NCBI GenBank assembly: GCA_965216515.1
Contig: OZ244173.1
Location: 310,001-374,000, forward strand
DNA length: 64,000 nt
From: CAXMRP01 sp965216515
GTDB taxonomy: Bacteria; Pseudomonadota; Alphaproteobacteria; Rhizobiales; Afifellaceae
Direction: 5' to 3'
Shown: one piece after another, positions 53,159-62,611 of the stretch
Layout: each line of letters opens with the position of its first letter
Numbering within the stretch: the stretch's first letter is position 1
The notes under the pieces: generated by a model
Seen by the model: only the letters and a program-made list of their open reading frames with translations
The model's database searches: none
What the model was told of the DNA's origin: nothing
Position numbers and translations under genes: made by a program

Positions 53159-54468
53159 CAGGCGACCAGGTCGCGGCCCCCGGCGGCGGGGCTGGCCGCG
53201 GCATTCGGCCGGTCCGGCGATGCCGGCCTGTCGTCGATACCGAACAGCTGCAGCAGGCCGGCGATTTCCCGGCTGCTGTCGAAATCCCGGCGTACCCGCC
53301 TCTCGCCCGCCCGTCCCAATGCGGCGCGCATCGCAGGATCACCGATCGCGCCGGCCAGCGCCTCGGCCAGGCCCGGAATATCATCCGGCCGCACGAGAAT
53401 GCCGTTGTCGCCGTCGGCGATGAGCTCCGGCACGCCGGCAACTTCGCTTGCGATACAGGCAAGGCCCTGGCTCTGCGCCTCCACCAGCACATTGGGAAGG
53501 CCGTCCCGGTCGCCGTCAGCGGCGATTCTGCATGGCAGGACGAAGAGGTCGGCGTGACGATAGGCCTCCAGCACGTCGGATTGCGGCAGCGCGCCGCGAA
53601 ATGTCACCCGGCCGTCCAGACCAAGACGCCGTGTCTGCGCCTTGAGATCGGCCAGGAGCGGACCGCCGCCGATATGGGTCCAGTGCCAGTGGAGCGGGGC
53701 CGGCAGCGCGGCAAGGGTGTCGATCAGCGTGTCCAGGCCCTTTTTTTCCACCGCCCTGCCCACGGTGAGGAGCCGCACCGGATCGCCGGAATCGGAACCG
53801 TCACGGCCGGTTGCGGTCCGCCTGATCGCCGGAAAACGGGCAAGATCGAGCCCGTGATAGGCAAGGTGCACGCGGCTCCGGTCGGCGGCCAGCCGGGCGA
53901 GCCGGTTCGCCCCGGTTCGCGTGCAGGTAACCACCCAGTCTGCCGAGGCGAGCTTTTCGGCGATATCCCAGTCGGGGATCGTCCAGATGTCCTTGGCGTG
54001 CGCCGAGCATGACCAGGGCAGGCCGCGCATCATGGCGGCATAACGGGCCACCGAGGACGGCGTGTGGATGAAATGGGCGTAGACATGGCTGACCGTTGCC
54101 GGCAGCTCCGAGGCCAGCACCAGCGCCTGGCCGAAGCGCCGGACCCGGTTGCGGGTCCGGTCGCGCACCAGGTCGCGCACAAATTGCCCCAGGGCGCTTG
54201 CGAAACCGGGCAGGCGGGCCGCTCGCGCCAGCCCCCCGAGCACCCGGCGCGGTTCGTTGTGCAGATATTCCGGCAGATAGGAGACCGGCGCCACGATCTC
54301 CTCATGAACCGGATGGTGGGTCGTGTCGGTCGGATGCCGCAGCGAATACAGTGCCAGCTGCAGACCGGCCGTCTCCAGCGCCCGCAGTTCCTGGGCGATG
54401 AAAGTCTCAGAAAGGCGCGGATAGCCTTTCAGCACAACGGCGATTGTGCCCCGCTTTGTCTGCGCCAT
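53158..54468 (-). CDS. Glycosyltransferase family 4 protein
   Basis: A 436-residue GT4-type enzyme. N-terminal VLKGYPRLSETFIAQELRALE is typical of exopolysaccharide and colanic-acid-type GT4 proteins. The middle has HFIHTPSSVARYAA and SCSAHAKDIW, and the donor domain has GLPNVLVEAQSQGLACIASEVAGVPE. It lies 9 bp after the first gene of the operon, with a weak ribosome binding site. It overlaps the next gene by one base. Confidence 0.9.
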   Translation of the reverse strand: MAQTKRGTIAVVLKGYPRLSETFIAQELRALETAGLQLALYSLRHPTDTTHHPVHEEIVAPVSYLPEYLHNEPRRVLGGLARAARLPGFASALGQFVRDLVRDRTRNRVRRFGQALVLASELPATVSHVYAHFIHTPSSVARYAAMMRGLPWSCSAHAKDIWTIPDWDIAEKLASADWVVTCTRTGANRLARLAADRSRVHLAYHGLDLARFPAIRRTATGRDGSDSGDPVRLLTVGRAVEKKGLDTLIDTLAALPAPLHWHWTHIGGGPLLADLKAQTRRLGLDGRVTFRGALPQSDVLEAYRHADLFVLPCRIAADGDRDGLPNVLVEAQSQGLACIASEVAGVPELIADGDNGILVRPDDIPGLAEALAGAIGDPAMRAALGRAGERRVRRDFDSSREIAGLLQLFGIDDRPASPDRPNAAASPAAGGRDLVA

Positions 54469-54477
54469 GGCGATGGT

Positions 54478-55704
54478 TCACCCGCGGCCGGAAAAGGCGC
54501 CGCCCATCACTTTCAGGTCTGGAACCTCCTGGTCCGCCAGATAGGCTTCCACCTCGCTACAGATCGCATCGAGGCCGGTCAGGCTCACCGGGTTGTCCGC
54601 CTGGGAGGGCCGCGGCATGGACGGCAGCGTCCGAAGCATGCGGGCAAAGCGCACCGGGTCGTCGGCGTCCTCGGCCGTCAGCATTTGGGTCAGCCCGAGT
54701 TCCGCTGCCCGTCTGGCCCGGATCACCTGTTCTTCGCGCGGCGCCTGCCGCGGCACGAACAGCGTCGGTTTGTCGAAGGACAGGATCTCGCAAAACGTGT
54801 TGTATCCGCACATGCCGACCACGGCACTGGCGTTGTTCATCAGCGTTTCCAGCACGTTGGCGAAGTCGATGACGACAATGTCACGCAGCTTTTCCGCCCG
54901 TTGATGGATTTCGTCCTTTGCATCGCCCTTCATGAACGGGCCAAGAACCATGACCAGCGGATACGTGAAGTCCGGATCGCTTTCCCGGGCATTCAGCACC
55001 ATGCGCATCAGGTCTGCGCCATCGCCGCCACCGCCGGCGGTGACAAGGATATAGTCATCGGGGATGTCGACATGAAGAGGATGGTCGTCGCGCGGGGCTT
55101 CCCGCTCCAGGAAGCCCACATGGCGCAGCCGCGCGCGCACATCGGCAGATACCTCCAGACCCTTGAGCGGATCCCAGAAGTCCTTCGGCCCATAGGCCCA
55201 GATGGAATCGTAATAGGTGCCGATCTTGCGCAGCACGTCGCGCTCGCGCCATTCCTCCGCCAGCCGTTCCGGCGAATCCATGACGTCGCGAAGCCCGAGC
55301 ACGAGGATCGTGCCATTGGCCTTGAGTTGAGCCAGCGTCGATTCCAGTTCGCCGCGCAGTCCGAGCGGTTCCTTGTCGACGATAAAAATGTCCGGATCGA
55401 AAGCTTCCGCCGTGCGCTGGATGATCATCCGGCGCATGTTGAGGGTTTCCTCGATATCGATATGCTCGCCGATGGAGGTGTAGTTGCCGTTGTAAAGCTT
55501 GATAACGCTCGGGATTTTCACGAAGTCGACCCGCGCGCGGAAATCGTAGGCACCGGCAATCTGCGATCCGGAGACAATCAGGACCGTGACGCCCTTGAAA
55601 TGCTCGACAAGCGCATGCGCAATCGCCCGGCAGCGCCGCAAATGGCCCAATCCGAACGTATCGTGGCTGTACATGAGTACGCGTACGTTGTTCAGCCTTT
55701 TCAT
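54478..55704 (-). CDS. MurG-like (GT28-type) glycosyltransferase
   Basis: A 408-residue GT-B protein, first in the glycosyltransferase operon. It begins VLMYSHDTFGLGHLRRCRAIAHAL, a glycine-histidine loop shared with MurG- and PseG-like proteins. The C-terminal half has CGYNTFCEILSFDKPTLFVPR, the donor-binding region of the GT28-like group. The ATG at 55704 is preceded by AGGG; the frame runs upstream to 56136 but without a start supported by homology. It is divergent from the carbamoyltransferase gene. Confidence 0.87.
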   Translation of the reverse strand: MKRLNNVRVLMYSHDTFGLGHLRRCRAIAHALVEHFKGVTVLIVSGSQIAGAYDFRARVDFVKIPSVIKLYNGNYTSIGEHIDIEETLNMRRMIIQRTAEAFDPDIFIVDKEPLGLRGELESTLAQLKANGTILVLGLRDVMDSPERLAEEWRERDVLRKIGTYYDSIWAYGPKDFWDPLKGLEVSADVRARLRHVGFLEREAPRDDHPLHVDIPDDYILVTAGGGGDGADLMRMVLNARESDPDFTYPLVMVLGPFMKGDAKDEIHQRAEKLRDIVVIDFANVLETLMNNASAVVGMCGYNTFCEILSFDKPTLFVPRQAPREEQVIRARRAAELGLTQMLTAEDADDPVRFARMLRTLPSMPRPSQADNPVSLTGLDAICSEVEAYLADQEVPDLKVMGGAFSGRG

Positions 55705-56088
55705 ACCCAGGCCCTTCGCTGCCGGCGCATTTGTTGATACTTGCGACGTCCGTCGCCAGGACCGCTCCCCACACGTCATGTGTTTGGCACGTAATCCGGT
55801 CGGTCCACCCTGTTCCCGCAATCCCCGGCAGTAGCATGATGTGGACCGCCGCAAAACGCAAGGTGGCATCGAGCCACACGCACGCACCGCAAACAGGCCC
55901 GGCGCGGGCCGGATGGCAGCACGCCCGCCGCTCAAATGCGGGTCACGGAAGCGCCCATCTCGCCGCCGGGCCGGGCTTTCCCGCGTTTTCGGGTTTGACA
56001 CCAATTTCCCAGCGGCTATGCCCTTCAATCTGGCGCCGCGCATTGCGGCTTTCAAGCCCCCGGGCAACTGCCGATCGGACTGTTTCTC
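55705..56088. other. Divergent intergenic region of the glycosyltransferase/carbamoyltransferase locus
   Basis: A 384-base GC-rich gap between two divergent starts. It must hold promoters for both directions, but I see no clear -10/-35 pair. The imperfect inverted repeat ACACGTCATGTGT (55771-55783) lies about 70 bases upstream of the minus-strand operon and could be a regulator site. No small gene is convincing. Confidence 0.5.
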
Positions 56089-57651
56089 ATGCACATTACC
56101 GCTTACAAACCCGGCCATGACGGCCACGTGGTGCACCTTGCCGACGGCGAGCTTGTCTATTCGCTGGAAGCGGAAAAGGATTCCGGGCCACGTTACGGGC
56201 GCATCAACGCCGATCTCCTGCTGCGCGCTTTTGCGCTATCGCCGGCGCCACCCCGGGTCCTGGCTGTTTCCGGGTGGGCGCGCCGGTTCCGCCCGATCGG
56301 CGATCCGGTCGAAGCCGGCTATATGGGTGTCGACGACGCCGCCAAATCGATCCGCCGCGGTACGTGGTTCGGCCGTGATATCGAAATCTTCTCCTCCTCC
56401 CACGAACGCTCGCATCTTTTCTGCAGCTATGGCATGTCGCCTTTTCCCCAGGGCCAGCCGTGTTACGCGCTGGTCTGGGAGGGTGTCATCGGCGCCTTTT
56501 ACCGGATCGACGAAAATCTCAAGATCACCCGGCTCGGCTCGCCGGTTGACGGCCCCGGGCACAAATACGCCTTCCTTTACGGCCTTGCCGACCCCGGCCT
56601 GCCGGAGGAAGGCGGCGTTTCCCGGCGCGAGGATGCCGGCAAGCTGATGGCGCTGGCCGGCTTTGCCCGCGGCGATGCGCCCGACAGGGAGGAAAAGGCG
56701 CTGATCGACGCCATTCTGGCTCTGCCGACCAGCGATCGATGGGTCGCCAAATCGGAGTTCAGCGGCAGCCGCTATTGCAATATCGGTCTGGACAGTCCCG
56801 ACTTCCACAACATCGCCAAATATCTCTCCGACGCCATGTTTGGACGGTTCCATGATTTCGCCAGCGCCAACATGACGGACGGATTGCCGTTATTGATCGG
56901 CGGCGGCTGCGGTCTCAACTGCGACTGGAACAGCGCCTGGCTGGATTCCGGCCTGTTCGCCGATGTGTTCGTGCCGCCGTGCACCAATGATTCCGGATCC
57001 GCCATCGGCACCGCCATCGACGCCTGGCACAATGCCACGGGCAGCGCCAAGATCGACTGGACCGTCTACGCCGGTGAGGCCTTTGTTCACGATCCGGCGG
57101 ATCTTTCCGGTTTCGAGGCGGTGCCGCGGGACAATGCCGCGATCGCCGCCCGGTTGGCCGCCGGCGACGTCCTGGCCCTGGTCCAGGGGCGCTACGAGAT
57201 CGGTCCGCGGGCACTCGGCAACCGTTCGCTGATCGCCGCACCGTTTTCCGCCGACACGCACACCCGGCTGAACGCGATCAAGCAGCGGGAGGGTTTTCGG
57301 CCAATCGCGCCGATCTGCATGGACGAGGAGATGGCCCGCCATTTCGCGCCGGCCCATCCCAGCCCCCACATGCTGTATTTCCAGAAGGTGATCGGCGACG
57401 GTCTCGCTGCGGTGACCCATGTTGACGGTTCCGCCCGCGCCCAGTCCGTCAGCGCAGAACAAAATCCCGAAATGCATGCACTTCTGGCAGCGTTCAAGGC
57501 GGAGACAGGCACCGGTGTCCTTTGCAACACATCGCTCAATTTCAAGGGCACCGGCTTCATCAACCGGATGAGCGACCTGGTGGCTTACGTACGCGACCGG
57601 GCGATCGACGGCTTTATTGTCGACGGGACCTGGTATCGCCGGCCGCAATAG
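56089..57651 (+). CDS. NodU/CmcH-type carbamoyltransferase
   Basis: A 520-residue O-carbamoyltransferase. The Kae1-like N-terminal domain has the metal histidines H105 and H109 (SSHERSH) and the nucleotide loops GGGCGLNC (271-278) and CTNDSGSAIGTA (299-310). The C-terminal YrdC-like domain has GPRALGNRS (372-380) and CNTSLN (479-484). Enzymes of this family use carbamoyl phosphate and ATP to add a carbamoyl group to a hydroxyl, for example on Nod factors, cephems or tobramycin. A sugar acceptor made by the divergent glycosyltransferases is a reasonable inference. The ATG has no strong ribosome binding site. Confidence 0.9.
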   Translation: MHITAYKPGHDGHVVHLADGELVYSLEAEKDSGPRYGRINADLLLRAFALSPAPPRVLAVSGWARRFRPIGDPVEAGYMGVDDAAKSIRRGTWFGRDIEIFSSSHERSHLFCSYGMSPFPQGQPCYALVWEGVIGAFYRIDENLKITRLGSPVDGPGHKYAFLYGLADPGLPEEGGVSRREDAGKLMALAGFARGDAPDREEKALIDAILALPTSDRWVAKSEFSGSRYCNIGLDSPDFHNIAKYLSDAMFGRFHDFASANMTDGLPLLIGGGCGLNCDWNSAWLDSGLFADVFVPPCTNDSGSAIGTAIDAWHNATGSAKIDWTVYAGEAFVHDPADLSGFEAVPRDNAAIAARLAAGDVLALVQGRYEIGPRALGNRSLIAAPFSADTHTRLNAIKQREGFRPIAPICMDEEMARHFAPAHPSPHMLYFQKVIGDGLAAVTHVDGSARAQSVSAEQNPEMHALLAAFKAETGTGVLCNTSLNFKGTGFINRMSDLVAYVRDRAIDGFIVDGTWYRRPQ

Positions 57652-57681
57652 CCGAACCGTCCGGGAATGCCGCGGCTATTG
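57646..57681. terminator. Stem-loop spanning the convergent carbamoyltransferase/adaptor ends
   Basis: CAATAGCCG (57646-57654) pairs with CGGCTATTG (57673-57681) around an 18-base loop. It includes both convergent stop codons (TAG at 57649-57651 and the adaptor's end at 57676). No T-run follows, so this is a candidate bidirectional 3'-end structure only. Confidence 0.3.
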
Positions 57682-58920
57682 GCCGGCCGCCGCGCCGCCG
57701 GTTCCCGCTTCGCGTGCGACAACGGCAACCCCCGCCTCGATACGGTCGCTGGGGTGGAGGATCACCATGTCGGCAGGCTCAAGGCCCGAAACCAGTTCCG
57801 CGTGCCGGTCGTTGCGGTGGTCGATCTCGACCCGCACCAGTTCCGCCCGCCCGTCGTCCGTGACCCGGTAAACCGCCCAGTCCGATCCGGCCCGGAATAG
57901 CGCGCCCAACGGCACCCGCACGACATCCGCGCCCGACCAGACCCTGATGCGCACGAAAACCCGGAATTCGTGGCCCAGGCGCTGCCATTTTTCCGGTCGG
58001 TCGACGATGTCGAGCACGGCTTTGACCCGCTGTTCCTCGATCCCCAGCGCGGAAACCTTGGTGAATCCGGTCGGATCGACACGCCGAACCACGGCCATCA
58101 AGGCCTCGCCGCCGCCCCAGGCCTCGATATAGGCTTCCGTATTGGCATCGACCTGGACCGCATCGTCGGACAACAGGTCGACGACAACCTCCAGATTGCC
58201 CGGATCGCCGATCTCAAGAAGCGGCGCGCCGGCCGGGACCACCTGTTCGCTTTCCGCCACGATGCGCAGCACAACCCCGCTCACCGGCGCCGGAATGACG
58301 ACGCAACACTGGTTGTTCTCCAGATCCTCCGGCAGTTCGCCGGGCTGCAGAAGCCGGGCTTCCGCGCTCTCCAGCTCGCGTTGCCGCAGCACCCGGTTGG
58401 ATTCCGCCTGGCGCAGTTCCGCCTTGCGGGTTTCAACGTCCACATTGGCCTGCTCCAGCGAGCGTTCCGAGATGGTCCGGGATTCCGCCAGCCGCATCGC
58501 CCGTTGCAGATCGGATTCCGCCAGCCGCAGTTCCGACTCCGCCCGCGCGATTTCGGCTTCGGCCAGCGCGACGCCCGCCCGCGCCGCTTCGATCGCCGCC
58601 TCCAGTTCGCGCCGCGCCCTCACATCGAGGAACGAGGGATCGACCGGCAGCAGCACCGCCACGGTGGTTTCGCCCATTTCCACAGGGTCGCCGACGCGCA
58701 GCGAAGTGCGCCTGACCTTGCCGCCGACCGGCGCCGATACGACATAAATATCGCGAATTCGAGTGACGCCCTCCTCATCGATCGTCGTTTCCATCGGTCC
58801 CCGGTCGATGGTCGCCACATCCACAGAGACCGGTTGCGGCATCAACGCATAGACGAATCCCGCGGCGATCAGGGCGACCAGCCCCGCGCCCAGGATCCGT
58901 TTGATCCATTTGCCGTTCAT
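57676..58920 (-). CDS. HlyD/MacA-type periplasmic adaptor of an ABC exporter
   Basis: A 414-residue adaptor. Residues 8-26 are an N-terminal anchor or signal. The first lipoyl half is around 50-90 (VSAPVGGKVRRTSLRVGD). A long coiled-coil hairpin fills about 100-195, rich in Ala, Glu and Arg, followed by the second lipoyl half (IPAPVSGVVLRIVAES) and beta domains. It starts 4 bp after the FtsX-type permease stop and belongs to the same operon. It would connect the inner-membrane pump to an outer-membrane channel not encoded here. Confidence 0.88.
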   Translation of the reverse strand: MNGKWIKRILGAGLVALIAAGFVYALMPQPVSVDVATIDRGPMETTIDEEGVTRIRDIYVVSAPVGGKVRRTSLRVGDPVEMGETTVAVLLPVDPSFLDVRARRELEAAIEAARAGVALAEAEIARAESELRLAESDLQRAMRLAESRTISERSLEQANVDVETRKAELRQAESNRVLRQRELESAEARLLQPGELPEDLENNQCCVVIPAPVSGVVLRIVAESEQVVPAGAPLLEIGDPGNLEVVVDLLSDDAVQVDANTEAYIEAWGGGEALMAVVRRVDPTGFTKVSALGIEEQRVKAVLDIVDRPEKWQRLGHEFRVFVRIRVWSGADVVRVPLGALFRAGSDWAVYRVTDDGRAELVRVEIDHRNDRHAELVSGLEPADMVILHPSDRIEAGVAVVAREAGTGGAAAGQ

Positions 58921-58924
58921 TGCT

Positions 58925-61297
58925 TCATTCCCGTGTCTTGAGAACCCGGATCATGTCGAGCCGGTTGATCCGCTGCCGCACAATGAGCCACGATAATGCC
59001 GACGCCCCGATGACGACCAGTCCGGAAACCGCGAACGTCGCCGGATCGACGACGAACGGCACACGGAACAGGTCGCTGGCAAATCCCTGGATCGTGGCCC
59101 AGGCGAACAGATAGCCAATCAGCCAGCCCAGCGGAACCGCCAGCCCCAGCATTGTCGCCAGCTCCACCCGCAACACATGGGCCACCTCCGATCGCGTGAA
59201 TCCCAGGACCCGCAGGCTTGCAAGCTCGCGCGCCCGCTCCGAGAGCTGAATCCGCGCCGAATTGTAGACAACCCCGAAAGCGATGATCACCGCCAGCGTG
59301 ACATAGACGGTGACCATGATTGTGATGTTCTTCTCGATCGTCTCGCGAAACTGCTGTTTGGAAATTCCCTGCAGCGCGATGGTCATGATCACCGGGATCG
59401 TCTTGATCTTGGCATAGAGCGCGTCAAGCTGGCTGGCATCGATGGCGATATGTACGCCGCTCATCCGCGGCCCGTCCAGCATCACCCGCGAAAGTGCGTT
59501 TATGTCCATGTAGGCGGCCAGGCCGACAAGGGTCTCCACGATCTCGGTAACGGGAATGGCCAAGGTCCGCCGGCGGCCGGTCTGGAACGAGACCTCCACC
59601 ATGTCGCCGCGCTTCAGGCGCAGCTGGTTGGCGACGCGTTGCGACAACGCAAGTCCGTTTTCCGGCATCGTGATCGCGTTGAAATCGGGATCGAGCACCC
59701 GCGACAGGTCGCTCTCCGGCGGCTTGCCGGTAATTGTCATCCGCTTGGAATATTGGCCATTTCGAAGCACGGCACTCGCGGCGAGAAACGGCTCGGCGCG
59801 CACGATCCCGGGGAGGTTTTCCGCCGATTGCAATGCGCTTGGCGTCGCGTTGGCGGCGAAGGTCAGCGTCGCGTCCTGCCGTTCGGTGCGGAAAAACACC
59901 GTTTCGATCATCGAATCGACGGAATCGATCGTGAACAGCGCCGTGACCAGAAGCGCGCAGGCCAGGCTTATCCCCAGAATGGTCATCAGTGACCGCGCCG
60001 GACGCCGGATCAGATGGCGAAGCGCCATCACTGTCAGTTGGGAGAAAAACATGGCCGGGTGCAGATAACCGCCCCACAGCTGCCGATAGACGGTCGGGGC
60101 GGCCGGCTGCATGGCCACCGCCGGCGCCAGCGCGATCGTCGCGGAAATCGCCCGCAGCGCGCCGGCCATCGCCGCGGCGACAGAAATGCCGCCGGCAATT
60201 GCATAGATGTCGAGATTTTGCCGGAAGATCAGGAACGGAAAGGAGAAAAATTCGCCATATAGACGCGTCATGCCGCGTCCGAGAAATGTCCCGGCGACGG
60301 TCCCTATGGCAATACCGATGACCGAAATGGCGATCACCAGCTTGAGATAGTGCCAGGCGATGGCGATGGAGGAATATCCGATCGCTTTCATCAGGCCGAT
60401 CTGCTCGCGCTCCAGCGCGATCAGCCGCGTGAGCACCATGTTGATCAGAAATGCCGAAACCAGCAGGAAAATCGGCGGTATGATCCGCGCCATGGCCCGC
60501 AATTGTTTCAGTTCGCTGTCCAGGAACGCATTGGACATCTGATCGGCCCGGTCGTAGGCGCCGGTGCCGCCATAGCGCGCAAGCAATCGGTCGAGCCGGG
60601 CGATGACCTCGGTTTCGTTGGCGCCCTGCATCAGCGACAGACTGACGGAATTGAATGCGCCGATGCGGTCGGTGATGGCCGCGAGCGCTTTTTCCGACAT
60701 CCACAGGACGCCGAACCGCCGCGAATCCGGCACCATGTCGCCGGGACCGAGCGCGTAGACATACTCCGGCGAGAGCGCCACCCCGACGATCACCAGCGTT
60801 CGCCGTGTGCCGTCGATGATCGTCCGGAACCGGTCGCCGATGGAAAATCCGTGGGCTTGCGCGAACGGCTCGTTCACGGTGACTTCGTCGGCACGGCCGA
60901 CATCGGGCAGCCGCCCCCGGCGCAGATAAAGGCGGTTGAGCAGCGGTTCGGCGTGGTCGGGTATCGAGATCGCGATCCCAGTTGCCGGCTCGCGCATGCC
61001 ATCGATGTCGAGGATGACCGATTGGCTGATCCGGGTCTGGACGGCCATCACGCCCGGGATTTCGGCGATCCTGTCGGCCAGCCCCTGCGGCGCCCGGGTC
61101 GCCGAGGCGAAAATATCGCCAAACCGGTAGCGTTCGTAGTAGGCGGCGCGTGTTTCTTCCAGTGACCGGTAGGCGCCGATGGCGAGGATCAGCGTCGCCA
61201 CGCCGCAGGCCATGACGAGCGCGACGGCCACCGCCTGCGCCCACAGGCGCCCGAGGTCCCGCAGCAGCTTGCGGTCCAGCGCGCTCAGGCCGCCCAT
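58925..61297 (-). CDS. FtsX-like ABC permease (double-domain)
   Basis: A 790-residue inner-membrane protein with two FtsX/MacB-type units. The first unit has helices near 25-45, then a large periplasmic domain (about 50-260), and helices 270-400. The second unit is at about 455-790 with its own periplasmic domain. The arrangement matches 10-helix permeases of lipoprotein or macrolide-type export systems such as YbbP. I take the ATG at 61297 because the frame upstream overlies the ATPase gene. It follows the ATPase gene by 16 bp and precedes the adaptor by 4 bp. Confidence 0.9.
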   Translation of the reverse strand: MGGLSALDRKLLRDLGRLWAQAVAVALVMACGVATLILAIGAYRSLEETRAAYYERYRFGDIFASATRAPQGLADRIAEIPGVMAVQTRISQSVILDIDGMREPATGIAISIPDHAEPLLNRLYLRRGRLPDVGRADEVTVNEPFAQAHGFSIGDRFRTIIDGTRRTLVIVGVALSPEYVYALGPGDMVPDSRRFGVLWMSEKALAAITDRIGAFNSVSLSLMQGANETEVIARLDRLLARYGGTGAYDRADQMSNAFLDSELKQLRAMARIIPPIFLLVSAFLINMVLTRLIALEREQIGLMKAIGYSSIAIAWHYLKLVIAISVIGIAIGTVAGTFLGRGMTRLYGEFFSFPFLIFRQNLDIYAIAGGISVAAAMAGALRAISATIALAPAVAMQPAAPTVYRQLWGGYLHPAMFFSQLTVMALRHLIRRPARSLMTILGISLACALLVTALFTIDSVDSMIETVFFRTERQDATLTFAANATPSALQSAENLPGIVRAEPFLAASAVLRNGQYSKRMTITGKPPESDLSRVLDPDFNAITMPENGLALSQRVANQLRLKRGDMVEVSFQTGRRRTLAIPVTEIVETLVGLAAYMDINALSRVMLDGPRMSGVHIAIDASQLDALYAKIKTIPVIMTIALQGISKQQFRETIEKNITIMVTVYVTLAVIIAFGVVYNSARIQLSERARELASLRVLGFTRSEVAHVLRVELATMLGLAVPLGWLIGYLFAWATIQGFASDLFRVPFVVDPATFAVSGLVVIGASALSWLIVRQRINRLDMIRVLKTRE

Positions 61298-61313
61298 GTC
61301 ATGCACCTTGCCC

Positions 61314-62030
61314 TCACCACACAATATCCTCCGGTTCCAGGCGGACATCGTTGGTTTCCATCCGGGTGATGTCGCCATCGCCGAAATAAAACACCCGGTG
61401 CGCCATTTCCCGGATGGCGGCATTGTGTGTGATGACGGCGGTGGTGGTACCCAGTTCCTCGTTGATGGCGGACAGCACGGACAGCACCCGCACGCCGGTC
61501 TTGGAATCGAGCGCCCCGGTGGGTTCGTCGCACAGGAGCACGTCGGGGCGCTTGGCAATGGCCCGGGCAATGGCGACCCGTTGCTGCTCGCCACCCGACA
61601 TCTGCGCCGGGAAATGGTCCATGCGGTCGGCAAGACCGACCCTGTCAAGCGCTTCTCCCGGTGCCATGGGTGCTTTGGAGACTTCCGTTACCAGCGCCAC
61701 ATTCTCCTTTGCCGTCAGGCTGGGGATGAGATTGTAGAACTGGAAAACGAACCCGACATGGGCGCGCCGGAACATCGTGAGACCGCGATCGGAAAGGGCT
61801 GTCAGCTCCGTGTCGCGAAACTGCACCGTGCCGTTCGTGGCGCGATCGAGACCGCCGAGAATGTTGAGGAACGTCGATTTTCCGCTGCCCGACGGTCCCA
61901 GAAGAACGGCAAGTTCGCCGGCGTACAGCGTCGCGTTGACACCGCGCAGCGCATGCACCACCACCTCACCGGTATGATAGACCTTGGTAACGTCGCGGGT
62001 CTTGAATGCAATTTCGCTCACGCGGTCCAT
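61314..62030 (-). CDS. LolD/MacB-type ABC ATPase
   Basis: A 238-residue ATPase with Walker A GPSGSGKST at residues 45-53, signature MSGGEQQRVAIARAI near 143, and Walker B LLCDEPTGALD. It energises the FtsX-type permease encoded next to it. An in-frame GTG at 62021 is an alternative start, with AGGG nine bases before it. The exported substrate is unknown. Confidence 0.92.
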   Translation of the reverse strand: MDRVSEIAFKTRDVTKVYHTGEVVVHALRGVNATLYAGELAVLLGPSGSGKSTFLNILGGLDRATNGTVQFRDTELTALSDRGLTMFRRAHVGFVFQFYNLIPSLTAKENVALVTEVSKAPMAPGEALDRVGLADRMDHFPAQMSGGEQQRVAIARAIAKRPDVLLCDEPTGALDSKTGVRVLSVLSAINEELGTTTAVITHNAAIREMAHRVFYFGDGDITRMETNDVRLEPEDIVW

Positions 62031-62170
62031 CCCTGCACGAAACGGCGGGAATATCCAACAGGAGCCGTGACTGCACTTTGCTCTCGATCAAATGCGGGTG
62101 GGTTTGATCCGGTGCTGGCGTTCTTGTTCCGGCGGCAGCCGGGGCCGACCGCCGTTTCCGGTGCGCCGGC

Positions 62171-62611
62171 TCATTCGACCGTGATGTGATATTTCCGGGT
62201 GTGCAGCCGCAGTTCCTGGCCGATGTAGTAATCGCTACGCGGTTGCCGCCAGTTGATCGTGGCATTGTCGGTGCCGCGAAAACCGCGTTTGGGATAGTAG
62301 GCGACACCGAGGACTTTTATCGTCTTGCCCTTGCAGGGGCCTTCCTCCAGCTTCTGGCTGACAAGTTTGATTTCCAGCCGGCCATGCTGGGCCTCCGACT
62401 TGATCTTCGGTGTCGCGATCATCGATCCGCACGATTCGCGATTGACCGCCCCAATCCCATCGATCCACTGGGCTTTGTTGGCTTTCACCTCGACCCGCTT
62501 CGTGTCTGCCGATACATTGCTTGTGAACAACAGCAATGCGACCGCGGCGACACAGAACATAGCCCGGCTTCCAACATATCTTACTTCGAATAGAGAGAAA
62601 AATCCCGACAT
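62171..62611 (-). CDS. Exported protein with Ig-like (VCBS-type) repeat
   Basis: A 146-residue protein of unknown function. Residues 16-35 look like a signal peptide (MFCVAAVALLLFTSNVSA). The mature part contains HGRLEIKL and GFRGTDNATINWR, which resemble the HG...F.G.D pattern of Ig-like or cadherin-like bacterial repeats. Two cysteines (SCGSM and GPCKG) may form a disulfide. AAGGGG stands seven bases before the ATG at 62611; the frame is open upstream. It lies 140 bp before the ABC ATPase on the same strand, so it may be a client or accessory of that system, or unrelated. Confidence 0.68.
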   Translation of the reverse strand: MSGFFSLFEVRYVGSRAMFCVAAVALLLFTSNVSADTKRVEVKANKAQWIDGIGAVNRESCGSMIATPKIKSEAQHGRLEIKLVSQKLEEGPCKGKTIKVLGVAYYPKRGFRGTDNATINWRQPRSDYYIGQELRLHTRKYHITVE

